A program made the translations under genes and the position numbers. This document shows positions 39,995 through 51,567 of a stretch of DNA of 64,000 nucleotides, piece after piece (position 1 is the first letter of the stretch; the number at the start of each line of letters is the position of its first letter). The notes under the pieces were generated by a model, which saw nothing but the letters and a program-made list of their open reading frames with translations, was not told the origin of the DNA and did not search any database. The stretch lies in the NCBI RefSeq assembly GCF_009870125.1, contig NC_046683.1:60899869-60963868 (forward strand), given 5' to 3'. The stretch is from Drosophila pseudoobscura. Its lineage: Eukaryota > Arthropoda > Insecta > Diptera > Drosophilidae.

Positions 39995-40412
39995 CACAAA
40001 TGTTAAAATATACCGTGAATATACTTGCGAATTATTTGTACTCAAGTTGCATCATATTCCTCGATTTTGATATTCGGTTGGATATTACTAGCGAGCTACG
40101 ACCCTCAGCTTTGAACTCATAATTTAATCCGATTACTTAATCAATTTCCTACAAGACTGTTTAAATTTAAGCTATCATTTTAATTGTATTGTTTATAATA
40201 GAAGGTTTAAGAAAAAACGGTCAACAACAATTTCCATTACATTTATTTCTTTACATGGTAACTACACAATAACTACACGCTTGCAAACATGTTAACTACA
40301 TTTTAATGTAATTCCTAAAAGCGACACCTGGAGTGGTGCGTTTGTGTACGTTTCATAAATGTTTTTAATATAAGCCCCATGGAAGCGCCAGTGTAAAAAA
40401 CCTCCGTTATCA
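39995..40412. repeat. Dispersed intergenic repeat, partial copy, plus a segment shared with 17.85 kb
   Basis: About 40050-40230 has ATATTCCTCGATTTTGATAT, TAATCCGATTACTTAATCAA, TTTCCTACAAGACTG and GAAGGTTTAAGAAAAAACGG, the rear half of the dispersed repeat. Positions 40365-40412 are the reverse complement, with few changes, of 17841-17886 (ATAACGGAGG...CATGGGGCT). It lies directly behind the mib1 promoter. Confidence 0.65.
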
Positions 40413-40654
40413 ACTTTTTAACATTCTTTTTTCCGATATGCTGATCGCGACTTAGTATTCGATGTGGTCTGGGACATGGTTCTAAATGGCATTTCTGCAC
40501 GGTTTCTACATTGGTGCATTCGACAAGAGGGTGAGCCTATAACGCGACCTAAAATATACTGGATAATACTATGAAAAAATTGCAAGGTGTGTGAGCTAGA
40601 CATGGTGGCAAGAAAATCAGTGTGACCTGCACTTAGCGAAAAAATATACGGTCT

Positions 40655-41080
40655 GACAAAAACGAAATTAAGCCACTGAACCCCCCTCTATTTAAACAAT
40701 TTAACGATTTGAGGTAAATGGTACTGATTCTACATCTTTTTGGTAGATCCATGCCATCTTTCCTCTGAACTTAAAAAAACAGCGATATCTTTCACCTGAA
40801 GTGCGCTAAAATTCGTGAAGTTTCATAATATTCGTGGGTATATTTAAATAACTGGTCAACAATGGGTTAATCATTCTCTCTCCATGATCAGAAATCATAT
40901 TCCTCGATTTTGATCTTCGATTTTGTATTACTAGCTAGCTAGGACTTCCGTACATTTCTCTTATCCGATTGATTGATAAGTTTTCTACGTGACTGGCTAA
41001 TTTGAAGCACTCTTTTTTCTTGGAAAGTGCCTAAAATAAAGTTTAAGCAAAAAAGTTCAAAACAGACAGGTCATTGGTGA
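40655..41080 (+). repeat. Dispersed intergenic repeat, near full-length copy
   Basis: It shows the same ordered words as the copy at 33.5 kb: ACGAAATTAAGCCACTGAAC, TCACCTGAAGTGCGCTAAAA, CAATGGGTTAATCATTCTCT, ATATTCCTCGATTTTGATCT, TTATCCGATTGATTGATAAG and TTTTCTACGTGACTGGCTAA. It is preceded by a near-perfect Motif 1 (CAGTGTGACCT, minus sense, 40619-40629) and a Motif 6-like AAAATATACGG. The DNA from 41,080 to 41,334 shows no gene apart from the Spc105R 3' end. Confidence 0.75.
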
Positions 41081-41334
41081 ACGGCTATTGACTAGATAGT
41101 AAAGCTGTGCGCCTAAGTTTGAAAGGAAATGAGTGACAAGGACATATGTAAATGCAATGCAATGAAGAAATGATGGGGGAGCACGATTTGAGTTTCTATG
41201 TTCTTTAATATACCGTTAACAATTTGAAATAGATAGCTAAAGATAACAAGCAATAAATTAAAAAATAACAATATATATGTATTAAATTTTTTGTTTTCAA
41301 ACCATGTTTTTGTTTATAATACCTTCAAGGTTTA

Positions 41335-44300
41335 TTAAGTTTTGAGATACTGTTCAGGATGATCTAGAAATTCTTCTAAGAAAGCCACTCCCACTGGCAG
41401 GTACTGAATATTTTCGTTGAATAAATGTATTCTTGGGTGCAGAATATCTCTGAACGAAATTCCTTCAACATTGGCAACTTCAATTACGAAATCGGTCTTC
41501 TCAATTGCCGTACGTGTATCCATCTCAATACGCCTGCGCACAGTCTTTTTTATAACCATTTGATTCCCCTGCCTAATAGGAAAAAGAGCATGTAATTTCA
41601 GACACACGGGGGAAGGGAAATAATGGACTGTCCATGTATATGTTATTTACCTCAGAAGACTCGCCTTTGTGGTTGTAAGAACCTTCAACAATTTGTGGAA
41701 TGTGCGTAGTACGTCCACACAAATTGTATCTGTGCGTTGCAGAAATTGTGCGAATGCCTCCACGCTGCTCCCCTCAATGGAGTCGGTGTGACTCACTGGC
41801 AGCTTGAGCTGCAGCTGAAAGTCGAGCAGATGCTCAAACGCTGTCCAACTCTGCAGTGGCAAAATGAGTGTGGCCTGCTCCACGTTGAGGGCGCATACCC
41901 TTATAGCAGTCTCCAAGTCGTCCACTGTCTCATAGTCAACAATCAGGCGAAATGTGGTAAGCAGTCGATGGGTGAAGATCAATTTGCGCGATATCTTTAG
42001 CTGATAGTCAAATATCCAGTTGGGTTGCTGCTCGGTCAACAGGCCAGCCAAGCGATCAAAGAAAGTTTCCACTGGTTCAAATCGAACGAGAGCCTGCTGC
42101 AAAATGTCCGGGTTATCGGCCAGGTTGCGCTTGAATCTAGGGTGCGGAGCGGGTTAAAATGGATGCCTGTAAAAAGTATTTCAATGGATTTCACCTTTCC
42201 ATCTTCCTGTTGTATCCCGCCATCACCTCGTTCACGTCCCACTCGCTGAACTCCTCCTCATCGGACGCATCTCTCGAGTTGTCCAGCTCTTTCTCCAGGG
42301 CGATCGTCTGCCTCTCCTGCTCTTTCATTTCCCAATACTTGTGCACATCATCCAGGTTGGGCCTCGCTCTCACGCGTCGCAGCATTTCTATTTCCCGCGT
42401 CAGATCCCACTGGGGCTGGGAGGGCAGGACAAAGGAGTCGTTGCTAAGCCTTGTCTCATTCAGGGATCTCCTGCAGTTCATGCATTTCCTGCAGGATGCG
42501 CTGGACCCAGCAGCCACCACTCGAGAGCTCGCTTGCTGCTCCTGGCAGGACTCAGGCTCTGGCTGAGGCTGTTTGGCCAGTGCCGCTGCGCCTTCAACTG
42601 GTGCTTCCTCATCTGTGTCCGGTTCATCAGCCAGAGTGGAGACCAAACTGAGCCGAACTTTATCTATATGACTAGTCTCCATTTCATCGACACTGATGGT
42701 ACCCATTAGGGCAGTCGAAGAGTTCGTGTCACCGGATAGATTGATGAATCTCTTGTTTGTGGGTTCGTAGCTCTTGAACGAACGATCTGTGGAGCTTCCA
42801 CTATACCTGGGGCAAGTGTCGCGCTTCTCCTCGTCCTCCTTCTCTGTCTTACTCTCAGCCGGCTTCTTCTTCACCTTGCACGGCTGAGCTTGGAAGTAGG
42901 CGGACACATCCGAAATAGTGACGGGTCTCTGCTCCAATACGGGGCGTTGGGGCCGTAAGATAAGGTCACAGTTCTTGTCCACCGCTGTCGTCACTTCTTT
43001 AATGGAAACACTCATGTCCATCTCCATCTCCATCTCCTGCTCCGTTTTACTGTCCGCAAAGAGATGGGTATTACGCTTCTTGGCCTCTGGCAGATTAGGC
43101 GTGAGGTGGTCCGATAATCGCTTGGCATTTCCACTGTGCCGTATAGGAGTGCCACATCCTGAGGTATCTTCCTCGAAACTCATTTTCATGGACTCACCCA
43201 TGGAGTGTATTTTCCGTAGCAATACCGACGCCTTCTGAAACGGACCGCGAGGCGTAGCCGCCTGCTTGCTCTCCTCCTCAAACAGTTCAAATTCATCCAT
43301 GGAACAAACTGACCCTGATCCGTTTAGTCTCAGCATGGGTGTGATTGGAAGGAGCTCCGGATGAGTTCTTATTGATTGGATGGGACTGTGAAAGTCCACT
43401 TCCTCCTCCTGCTCTTCCATAGATTCCGACATGATCAACGTCTGTTGAGCTCGGGAGCCACGACTTGGAGCCACTTTTGTAGACTCCTCGAGAGGTGGTT
43501 CTGTCGGGGGCTCCTCCCCCTCTACCTCCATGGGAGCGGCCAAGGGCAGAGTTTGGCGGGCTTTAGACGTCCGAATTGCTGCCTTACTTTCTTCAATGAG
43601 TTCCGACAGTGGAAGAGTATTGATGGGCTCAAAGGCCACAGAATTTTCCCTGACTTCCTGAGATATTTTCGGTTCTAAACTATGGTATGCAGTGGAATGA
43701 TTCTCCTCGATGGCTTCTGCCATAAGCAGGGCTTGCCTAGATTTCGACGAACGATATCTACTGTCCGACACATGATGCGCCTGAACTGGTTCAGCCAAGT
43801 GCTTATAATCTTTCTTTTCGGGCAAGTGCTCACAATCTTTTCTTGGGGTGACATCCTCCTCTATTGGCTCCGCCTGCAGAATAGTCTGCCGACATTTGTA
43901 TCTATGATTTCCCGTTGGTAGATGCTCCTTAATTGCTTCGGGCAGGTGCTCATAATCTTTCCTTGTGACATCTTCCTCTACTGGTTCCGCCTGAAGAATA
44001 GTCTGCCGAGCTTTGTATCTATGATTTCCCGTTGGTAGATGCTTCTGAACCGCTTCGGGCAGGTGCTCATAATCTTTCCTTGTGGCTTCAGGGGCAGTGA
44101 CATCCTCCTCTATTGGCTCCGCCTGAAGAATAGTCTGCCGAGCTTTGTATCTATGATTTCCCGTTGGTAGATGCTTCTGAATCGCTTCGGGCAGGTGCTC
44201 ATAATCTTTCCTTGTGGCTCCAGGGGCAGTGACATCCTCCTCTATTGGCTCCGCCTGAAGAATAGTCTGCCGAGCTTTGTATCTATGATTTCCCGTTGGT

Positions 44301-47300
44301 AGATGCTTCTGAACCGCTTCGGGCAGGTGCTCATAATCTTTCCTTGTGACATCTTCCTCTATTGGCTCCGCCTGAAGAATAGTCTGCCGAGCTTTGTATC
44401 TATGATTTGCCATTGGTAGATGCTTCTGAACCGCTTCGGGCAGGTGCTCATAATCTTTCCTTGTGGCTCCAGGGGCAGTGACATCCTCCTCTATTGGCTC
44501 CGCCTGAAGAATAGTCTGCCTAGCTTTGTATCTTGCTTCGGGCAGGTGCTCATAATCTTTCCTTGTGGCTCCAGGGGCAGTGACATCCTCCTCTATTGAC
44601 TCCGCCTGAAGAATAGTCTGCCGAGCTTTGTATCTATGATTTGCCATTGGTAGATGCTTCTGAACCGCTTCGGGCAGGTGCTCATAATTTTTCCTTGTGA
44701 CATCTTCCTCTATTGGCTCCGCCTGAAGAATAGTCTGCCGAGCTTTGTATCTATGATTTGCCATTGGTAGATGCTTCTGAACCGCTTCGGGCAGGTGCTC
44801 ATAATCTTTCCTTGTGACATCTTCCTCTATTGGCTCCGCCTGAAGAATAGTCTGCCGAGCTTTGTATCTATGATTTGCCATTGGTAGATGCTTCTGAACC
44901 GCTTCGGGCAGGTGCTCATAATCTTTCCTTGTGGCTCCAGGGGCAGTGACATCCTCTTCTATTGGCTCCGCCTGAAGAATAGTCTGCCTAGCTTTGTATC
45001 TTGCTTCGGGCAGGTGCTCATAATTTTTCCTAGTGGCTCCAGGGGCAGTGACATCCTCCTCTATTGGCTCCGCCTGAAGAATAGTCTGCCGAGCTTTGTG
45101 TCTATGATTTGCCATTGGTAGATGCTTCTGAACCGCTTCGGGCAGGTGCTCATAATCTTTCCTTGTGGCTCCAGGGGCAGTGAAATCCTCCTCTATTGGC
45201 TCCGCCTGAAGAATAGTCTGCCTAGCTTTGTATCTTGCATCGGGCAGGTGCTCATAATCTTTCCTTGTGGCCCCAGGGCCAGTGACATCCTCCTCTATTG
45301 TCTCCGCCTGAAGAATAGTCTGCCGAGCTTTGTATCTATGATTTGCCATTGGTAGATGCTTCTGAACCGCTTCGGGCAGGTGCTCATAATCTTTCCTTGT
45401 GGCTCCAGGGGCAGTGACATCCTCTTCTATTGGCTCCGCCTGAAGAATAGTCTGCCTAGCTTTGTATCTTGCTTCGGGCAGGTGCTCATAATCTTTCCTT
45501 GTGGCCCCAGGGCCAGTGACATCCTCCTCTATTGTCTCCGCCTGAAGAATAGTCTGCCGAGCTTTGTATCTATGATTTGCCATTGGTAGATGCTTCTGAA
45601 CCGCTTCGGGCAGGTGCTCATAATCTTTCCTTGTGGCTCCAGGGGCAGTGACATCCTCTTCTATTGGCTCCGCCTGAAGAATAGTCTGCCTAGCTTTGTA
45701 TCTTGCTTCGGGCAGGTGCTCATAATCTTTCCTTGTGGCCCCAGGGCCAGTGACATCCTCCTCTATTGTCTCCGCCTGAAGAATAGTCTGCCGAGCTTTG
45801 TATCTATGATTTGCCATTGGTAGATGCTTCTGAACCGCTTCGGGCAGGTGCTCATATTCTTTCCTTGTGGCTTCAGGGGCAGTGACATCCTTCCCCATTG
45901 GCTCCGCCTGAAGAATAGTCTGCCTAGCTTTGTATCTTGCTTCGGGCAGGTGCTCATAATCTTTCCTTGTGGCCCCAAGGCCAGTGACATCCTCCTCTAT
46001 TGTCTCCGCCTGAAGAATAGTCTGCCGAGCTTTGTATCTATGATTTGCCATTGGTAGATGCTTCTGAACCGCTTCGGGCAGGTGCTCATAATCTTTCCTT
46101 GTGGCTCCAGGGGCAGTGACATCCTCTTCTATTGGCTCCGCCTGAAGAATAGTCTGCCTAGCTTTGTATCTTGCTTCGGGCAGGTGCTCATAATCTTTCC
46201 TTGTGGCCCCAGGGCCAGTGACATCCTCCTCTATTGTCTCCGCCTGAAGAATAGTCTGCCGAGCTTTGTATCTATGATTTGCCATTGGTAGATGCTTCTG
46301 AACCGCTTCGGGCAGGTGCTCATATTCTTTCCTTGTGGCTTCAGGGGCAGTGACATCCTTCCCCATTGGCTCCGCCTGAAGAATAGTCTGCCTAGCTTTG
46401 TATCTTGCTTCGGGCAGGTGCTCATAATCTTTCCTTGTGGCCCCAGGGCCAGTGACATCCTCCTCTATTGTCTCCGCCTGAAGAATAGTCTGCCGAGCTT
46501 TGTATCTATGATTTGCCATTGGTAGATGCTTCTGAACCGCTTCGGGCAGGTGCTCATAATCTTTCCTTGTGGCTCCAGGGGCAGTGACATCCTCCTCTAT
46601 TGGCTCCGCCTGAAGAATAGTCTGCCTAGCTTTGTATCTTGCTTCGGGCAGGTGCTCATAATCTTTCCTTGTGGCCCCAGTGCCAGTGAAATCTTCCTCT
46701 ATTGGCTCCGCCTGAAGAATAGTCTGCCTAGCTTTGTATCTATGATTACCCATTGGTAGACGCTCCTGAACGGCTTCAGCCAGGTGCTTACTATCTTTCC
46801 CTATGGCCACAGTGGTTGCAGCATTCCGAGGGAGGGCTTCGTCTTCCTCCAACGGTTTCGCCAAGTGGAGAGTTTGACGGGTCTTAGATTTCTCCTTTTC
46901 CTTGGGAGGAGCACTTGCCTTGAGATGCAGCTCCTTGAGGGGACTTATAATATCCTCTTCCATGCTTTCCTCCATGAGCAAAGTCTCTCTACGTTTCGAT
47001 TTGGCGCCTTTGTGCGTGACGTTAACCTCTGATTGGGTGACTATGGCTTTCTCTTCGACAATGTCTTGGTCCATGGACTCGTTCAGGTTCAAGGTACGTC
47101 TGGCAGAGGAGGAGGAGGAGCGCCCTGGAGGGATGGCGGTAGCAGCTTGTTCCACCTGAAACACATCCTGCTCCATTTTCGCAGGCAGATGAATGGTCTG
47201 TCTGGGCTTGGAGTGCTTCGATGCTGCCTCCTGCATAGTGGATGGAGGGAAGTTCTGGCTGCAGCTGCTGCTCCTGTTGGGCAGTCCCACATCGAGCTCC

Positions 47301-48788
47301 AAGCTCTCATATGTTGTCTCTCTCCTCGTGAAGATCTTGGAACTATTTCGGGATTGGGTCTCATCACCCAATTTGGCATGTGCCAGGAAGTTCGTGTTGT
47401 CTAGCATCACCTCATCCGCCTGCGAGAGTCGATACTTGCGCTTGTCATCCGGTATCTTCAGCTTTTCCCTCGGCAATGGCGCTACCCTTGCCACTGGCGT
47501 TGCTTGTGCCAAGGGGGACATAGTCATATTCACACTGAAATTTAAAGGGCCACGCGGCTTAATGCTCCTTATGTTGATGTCCTTATGTTGCTGGTCCTGA
47601 TCAAGATCCTCATCCAGTCCATGCCAGAACTTCTTCTGTTTGGCCCTGGGATCGGTGGTCGGGGTCCTGGGGCCGTTCGCAAATACCTTAATCTTTCCCG
47701 CTTCCAGGTCATCGTTCAGCTGACGAAAGTTCAGCTTCTTGCTGATGTTATTCCCAGAAATCATGTCGAATGGAATGAGAGCAGACTCGTCTCCCAGATA
47801 GTTGATGGTGCTATTGTTGGAGTCTGTATCGGAGGAACCATTCGACGGCATTCGGTCTCTGGCACTGAAATCTGTGAGGGAGAAAGTTTACTATGAACAG
47901 TTCAAATGAAGAGAGGAAACAACAAACCATTAATGTCACAGTCAAAGGATATATCTCCCTGCCTCTGGCTGTCCTTTCGGCACTCTTCCACCTCCTTAAA
48001 CGATTTCTGTACAGGATTATCATTATCCTTTTCTACTGGAACGGGGACAGAAGCAGCAACTGGATCGACGAATCCCAGTGGCGTGATGTCCATTAAGGAA
48101 TCACTCACAAATGTCGTTGGTTGTCCTTTCATATGTTCCTTTTTAAGCGTGGACAAATCCAACGAGCAGTCGTCGCCAACTTTGGATGTGATCTGCATCA
48201 GATCTATGGTCTTGTCCGTAATTCGATGGCTGTACAGCTTGTCCTTTAGCTTTTCCCGTCCAATCGAGGAGAGAGAGAAGCTCTCGGCAAATAGCGACTC
48301 GCGGGGCACCGAACAATTGGGGGGATCACGATTCGTTTCGCATGGAAACATGGGCACATCGATGCTCGTCCTCAGATTCAACGTCATATCAATATGCACA
48401 TTCTCCTTGTCCGCTGTCGGCGCTTGCCGGCTGGGGCCGGTTTTTGGTGCCTGCTCTTTGCTGTTGTCTTCGCCATTGGTGCAATCCGATAATTCGTAGG
48501 AGTTTTCCCAATAGTGAGGCTCCTCTGTATTCACGAACACCCTGTGAAGCAGAACAGTATTGTTTCAGTAAATTATACGAATTAAGAGCATGCACTCACC
48601 TCACGGACTTCTTGCCACTAAAGCTGATACGACGCTTTAGCATGGAATTCTGCATTGTAGATGTCGCTGTCTGATCGTCTTCTTTGGTTGGCGGTTGCCG
48701 CCGCAGCTTTAAATGTTTTGATAAGTATTCGACTACATACTAAAAGTTCAACAAAACTCACCGAACTTCTCCGATTTTTTTTATCCAT
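41335..48788 (-). CDS. Spc105R: Spc105R, KNL1-family kinetochore scaffold with an expanded repeat array
   Basis: Six coding exons on the minus strand, 48788-48762, 48706-48600, 48541-47928, 47871-42195, 42136-41651 and 41572-41335, stay in frame for 2,382 residues, longer than I recall for D. melanogaster. The N-terminus has a PP1-docking motif RISF at 35-38, then VFVNTEE. Residues about 330-1,780 hold MELT-like repeats: four or more diverged ones (ESMDQDI, ESMEEDI), about 25 near-identical ones (KARQTILQAEPIEEDVT) and diverged ones again (ESMEEQEEE). The CMNCRRSL motif and a coiled-coil-prone, charged segment follow. The C-terminal RWD-like part is in the last two exons. The protein links the Mis12 and Ndc80 complexes and recruits Bub kinases in the spindle checkpoint. 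The identification rests on the N-terminus, the repeats and the C-terminal architecture. Confidence 0.93.
43845..46742 (-). repeat. Coding tandem array in Spc105R, mostly a 234 bp (78 aa) unit
   Basis: About 25 copies of KARQTILQAE occur in a row, spaced by 34, 44 or 29-30 residues. The high-coordinate two thirds is organised in exact 234 bp units, with starts 234 bp apart from 44,888 to 46,526. Each unit is a 44-residue half (ending PEAVQKHLPMANHR) plus a 34-residue half (ending YEHLPEAR). The units are nearly identical in DNA as well as in protein, so exchange or duplication is recent. No stop interrupts the coding frame. Confidence 0.95.
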
Positions 48789-49071
48789 TTCTGTGGCAAA
48801 AAGCAATGCAATTTTTAAATCTCATTGGGAATGACTACCGCCATTTTTGTTTGAATGCGAATGGGGTGTCAAAATGACATTTACAATCGATATGTGTATC
48901 GATTTCACAGGGAACAGCTGTGTATTTTGCGATGTTCCCGGTTTCTTCAAAATGGAATTCAAAATAAATAAACTATTACGTTTATTGGCTTTTTCGGATA
49001 CTGCTTTGATTTATTATATGCATATATGCATATATATAGATTTTTAGATATAAACATAAAAAAGGCCTGTG

Positions 49072-49179
49072 CTACTCGTCTCCACTGTCAGTCTGCAGTT
49101 CGTCGAACGTTTCTGGTAGATCTACGCTGCTCGCCTTTGACTCAGTCCGCTGAGTCCCAATTAGAACGCTGGCCGACAT
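49072..49179 (-). CDS. Candidate small ORF, 35 residues
   Basis: On the minus strand, ATG at 49179 in a good context (GACAACATG) opens a frame starting MSASVLIGTQR and ending TDSGDE before a stop. AATAAA-type signals follow within about 100 bp. It lies in the gap between the 3' end of the glyoxalase gene and the Spc105R start, all on one strand. No known family is recognised. It may be a real small gene, an upstream ORF of Spc105R, or chance. Only the position, start context and downstream signals support it. Confidence 0.3.
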   Translation of the reverse strand: MSASVLIGTQRTESKASSVDLPETFDELQTDSGDE

Positions 49180-49559
49180 GTTGTCCACTTTTTTCCCATT
49201 TAGGTGTATAGTGGCTTTTTCAGTTTGCTGCCTCTTTATTCCAATGGCGAAAGCTAGTGCCTCCTTTCAAATGCAACAGGCGCGAGACGGATGCTCTCTT
49301 TCGCTCTCTCCGAAGACTGCTTCTCATCTCATGGTAGAATACTTGCAATAATGTACACGTATAGCACAATAGCTAAAAGATAAGTGTATTCAAAATACAT
49401 AAGATTCAGTTTAAACGTAACACCCGCTGCTCCTCAGCATGCTCTGCTCTGCCTAGCATCAGCTGTATCTTGCAGGTGCGTGCTCCCGGAAAAATGTATA
49501 TTGTGCAGTACCATTTTATTCAAAAAAAAAATCCAATAATCACATTTCAAATTTATCAA

Positions 49560-50754
49560 TTAGGCTTTGAAGTTATCTTTCTCCTTGCGCAACTTTCCCA
49601 TGGTTATGATGGGATCGGTTGCTCCTCCGGCATGCTTCTGGACAGATGCTTCGTGGACACGCATAAACGGATTCCAGATCTTCTCCTCGCCTATGGTGGA
49701 GGGAACTGTGGGATCCTGAGACGCACGTCGAAGCTTAGCCCACTCTATGCGTTGCTGTATACTCTCATTATCGGGCTCCACGTGGCGGGCAAAGCTCATG
49801 TTCTGCAATGTGTATTCATGGCCACAAAAGACCTTGGTGGTGTCCGGCAGAGCCGATAGCTTAGTGCACAGGGCCTCGTACATCTCCTCGGGGGTTCCCT
49901 CGAAGAAGCGGCCACAGCCGCCCTGGAATAGAGTGTCGCCAGTGAACACAGCTCCCTCGCCTTTTCCATCGCCGGCGGTCACATGATAGCAAATGTGGCC
50001 GGTGGTGTGACATGGAGTGGAGAGGCAGCGTACGTTCAAACTGCCAATGGTAAAGCTGTCATCTTGGCGAACCATTTTGTTCAGTGCGCCGATTCTATCG
50101 TCTCCGCCATAAACCTCCAACTCCTTCTCCCACAACTTGACGAGCTTCTCATTGCCACCGGCATGGTCCCAGTGATGATGGGTGGTCAGCACCTTACTGA
50201 GAGTCACATTCGCCTCTTGGACGGTCTTGATGACCAGTTCGGGGTCCACAGGATCCACCACAGCTGCCTCGCGCGTCTTATTGTCCACAATCAAGTACAT
50301 GTAATTGTCCTGCAGAGCCGGCAGGATTTTCACCTGCATGCTCTCCAGCTTGACGTCCTCCAATGTGCTATGCATGCCTCTAAGACCAACTTTACGCAGT
50401 TTCTGAACTGAAACAAGACGGAGAATGGATTATAGCACATGGCATGGCGGGGATAGAGGAAACAGAGGTGCAACAAGAAAACAAAACAAAAACTAAACAC
50501 AGTGACTATGGCAAAAAAGCTTAGGGCCCAGAGATTAGATTAAACATTAAATGTACGAGTATGTATAGATTACGGTTGACGGGACTTTGACAGACGGGAG
50601 GAACAGCCAGAAATCGTCTTCGTATTGATCCAGCACCAGATGGAATCGCAATCCGGAGTTGCAATCGCAATTTGTTGGACGAACCTCGGAAATAGGCGGC
50701 AGTCAATTGGGTTTCTATATTGGTAGCCACGCTGCGCCAAGCCGATGAAAACAT
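49560..50754 (-). CDS. CG4365: Hydroxyacylglutathione hydrolase (glyoxalase II)
   Basis: Exons on the minus strand, 50754-50685 and 50407-49560, encode 305 residues. The first gives [16 protein letters not shown], a likely mitochondrial import peptide. A second methionine, [14 protein letters not shown] (ATG at 50375), would give a cytosolic form of about 272 residues. The metallo-beta-lactamase fold has the metal motif [10 protein letters not shown], then [31 protein letters not shown] and CGHEYT. The C-terminal segment NPFMRV binds substrate. The enzyme hydrolyses S-D-lactoylglutathione to lactate and glutathione. The donor after exon 1 (GTTCGT) is weak, so the first exon border is the least sure part. 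AATAAA is at about 49,511-49,520 (minus sense). Confidence 0.9.
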
Positions 50755-50899
50755 TTAAACGGTTCTAAATTTAGCTAAGGCTAATGCTTGGTGAGATTAA
50801 TAAATAAAAGGCACCCCTTAATGGTATTTACTATGTGAATTTTTTCTGGAAAAGTTCCGGTATGTTAAATATATAAGTTTCACAATGTGACCGCGGATT

Positions 50900-51310
50900 T
50901 ATCCACTTAACCCACTTAACCCCCTCAATTGAAACAGGTAAAAAACTTTAGTTAAACCGCGGAATTGATAATAATTACTCTTGTAGGTCATCCTATCCTT
51001 TTTCGTTACTCAACCAAAAGACGACGATATTCTTCACCTGAACTGCGCTACTATTCTTCAAGATTCATAATTTTCGTGGAGTTTATTATGAAACCTATTG
51101 GTCAACAATGGGTTAATCGTTTTCTGTCCATGATCCTCGGTTTTGATTTTCGGTTTAATATTAGAGCTCAGCTGAGCTTCAGAGTTTCAGTTCTCAGACA
51201 CATAACTCTATCCGATTGATTAATTAATTTCGTATAATCAATTGTGTATAAAATAAGGGTTCAACAAAGAAGGTCAAAGCATAAAGGTCATTCCACAACG
51301 ACAAAGAGAG
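50900..51310 (+). repeat. Dispersed intergenic repeat, near full-length copy
   Basis: It contains TTAACCCACTTAACCCCCTC, GTTAAACCGCGGAATTGATA, TTCACCTGAACTGCGCTACT, CAATGGGTTAATCGTTTTCT, CTATCCGATTGATTAATTAA and AAAATAAGGGTTCAACAAAG in the family order. A near-match to Motif 1 (CAATGTGACCG, minus sense, 50883-50893) lies just before it, placed to serve the glyoxalase gene. Confidence 0.75.
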
Positions 51311-51525
51311 CAAATCCTACCCGGGTATTTATACTATTGGAGAGTAAAGCTGCGCGCCAAAGTGGAATTGCTTGAAGGGATATAAATAAAATCTACTGGA
51401 AATTAAATACAATGGAAGCACAAGGGCAAACATTTAAAAAACCTGCGTGAAGTTTCTATTCGCTATAAAATGGTAAAAATACCATTGAATACCGATATAC
51501 ACAAAGATACTCCATTTCGACTGCA

Positions 51526-51567
51526 AAATATACCAAAAAGAATATAATGCCGTAAACGGTCACACTG
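51526..51567 (+). promoter_or_regulatory. Promoter of the gene at 51.9 kb: Motif 6 (inverted) and Motif 1
   Basis: Motif 1 CGGTCACACTG is exact at 51557-51567 on the plus strand. Positions 51526-51537 (AAATATACCAAA) are an inverted Motif 6. They lie about 300 bp upstream of the start codon. A partial DRE (TTATCGAT) follows at about 51,592. Confidence 0.7.

Noticed and set aside
40418-40618. Small minus-strand frame MSSSHTLQFFHS with a good start context and a Motif 1-like site upstream
   Set aside because: It lies in repeat-rich DNA whose neighbouring segment recurs at 17.85 kb, and no stable splice structure or family is visible. An orphan promoter copy is more likely.
44888-46759. A ladder of 77-codon plus-strand frames at exact 234 bp steps
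   Set aside because: They are the opposite-strand shadow of the Spc105R coding repeats. Each is a copy of the same antisense frame with no start context or promoter of its own.
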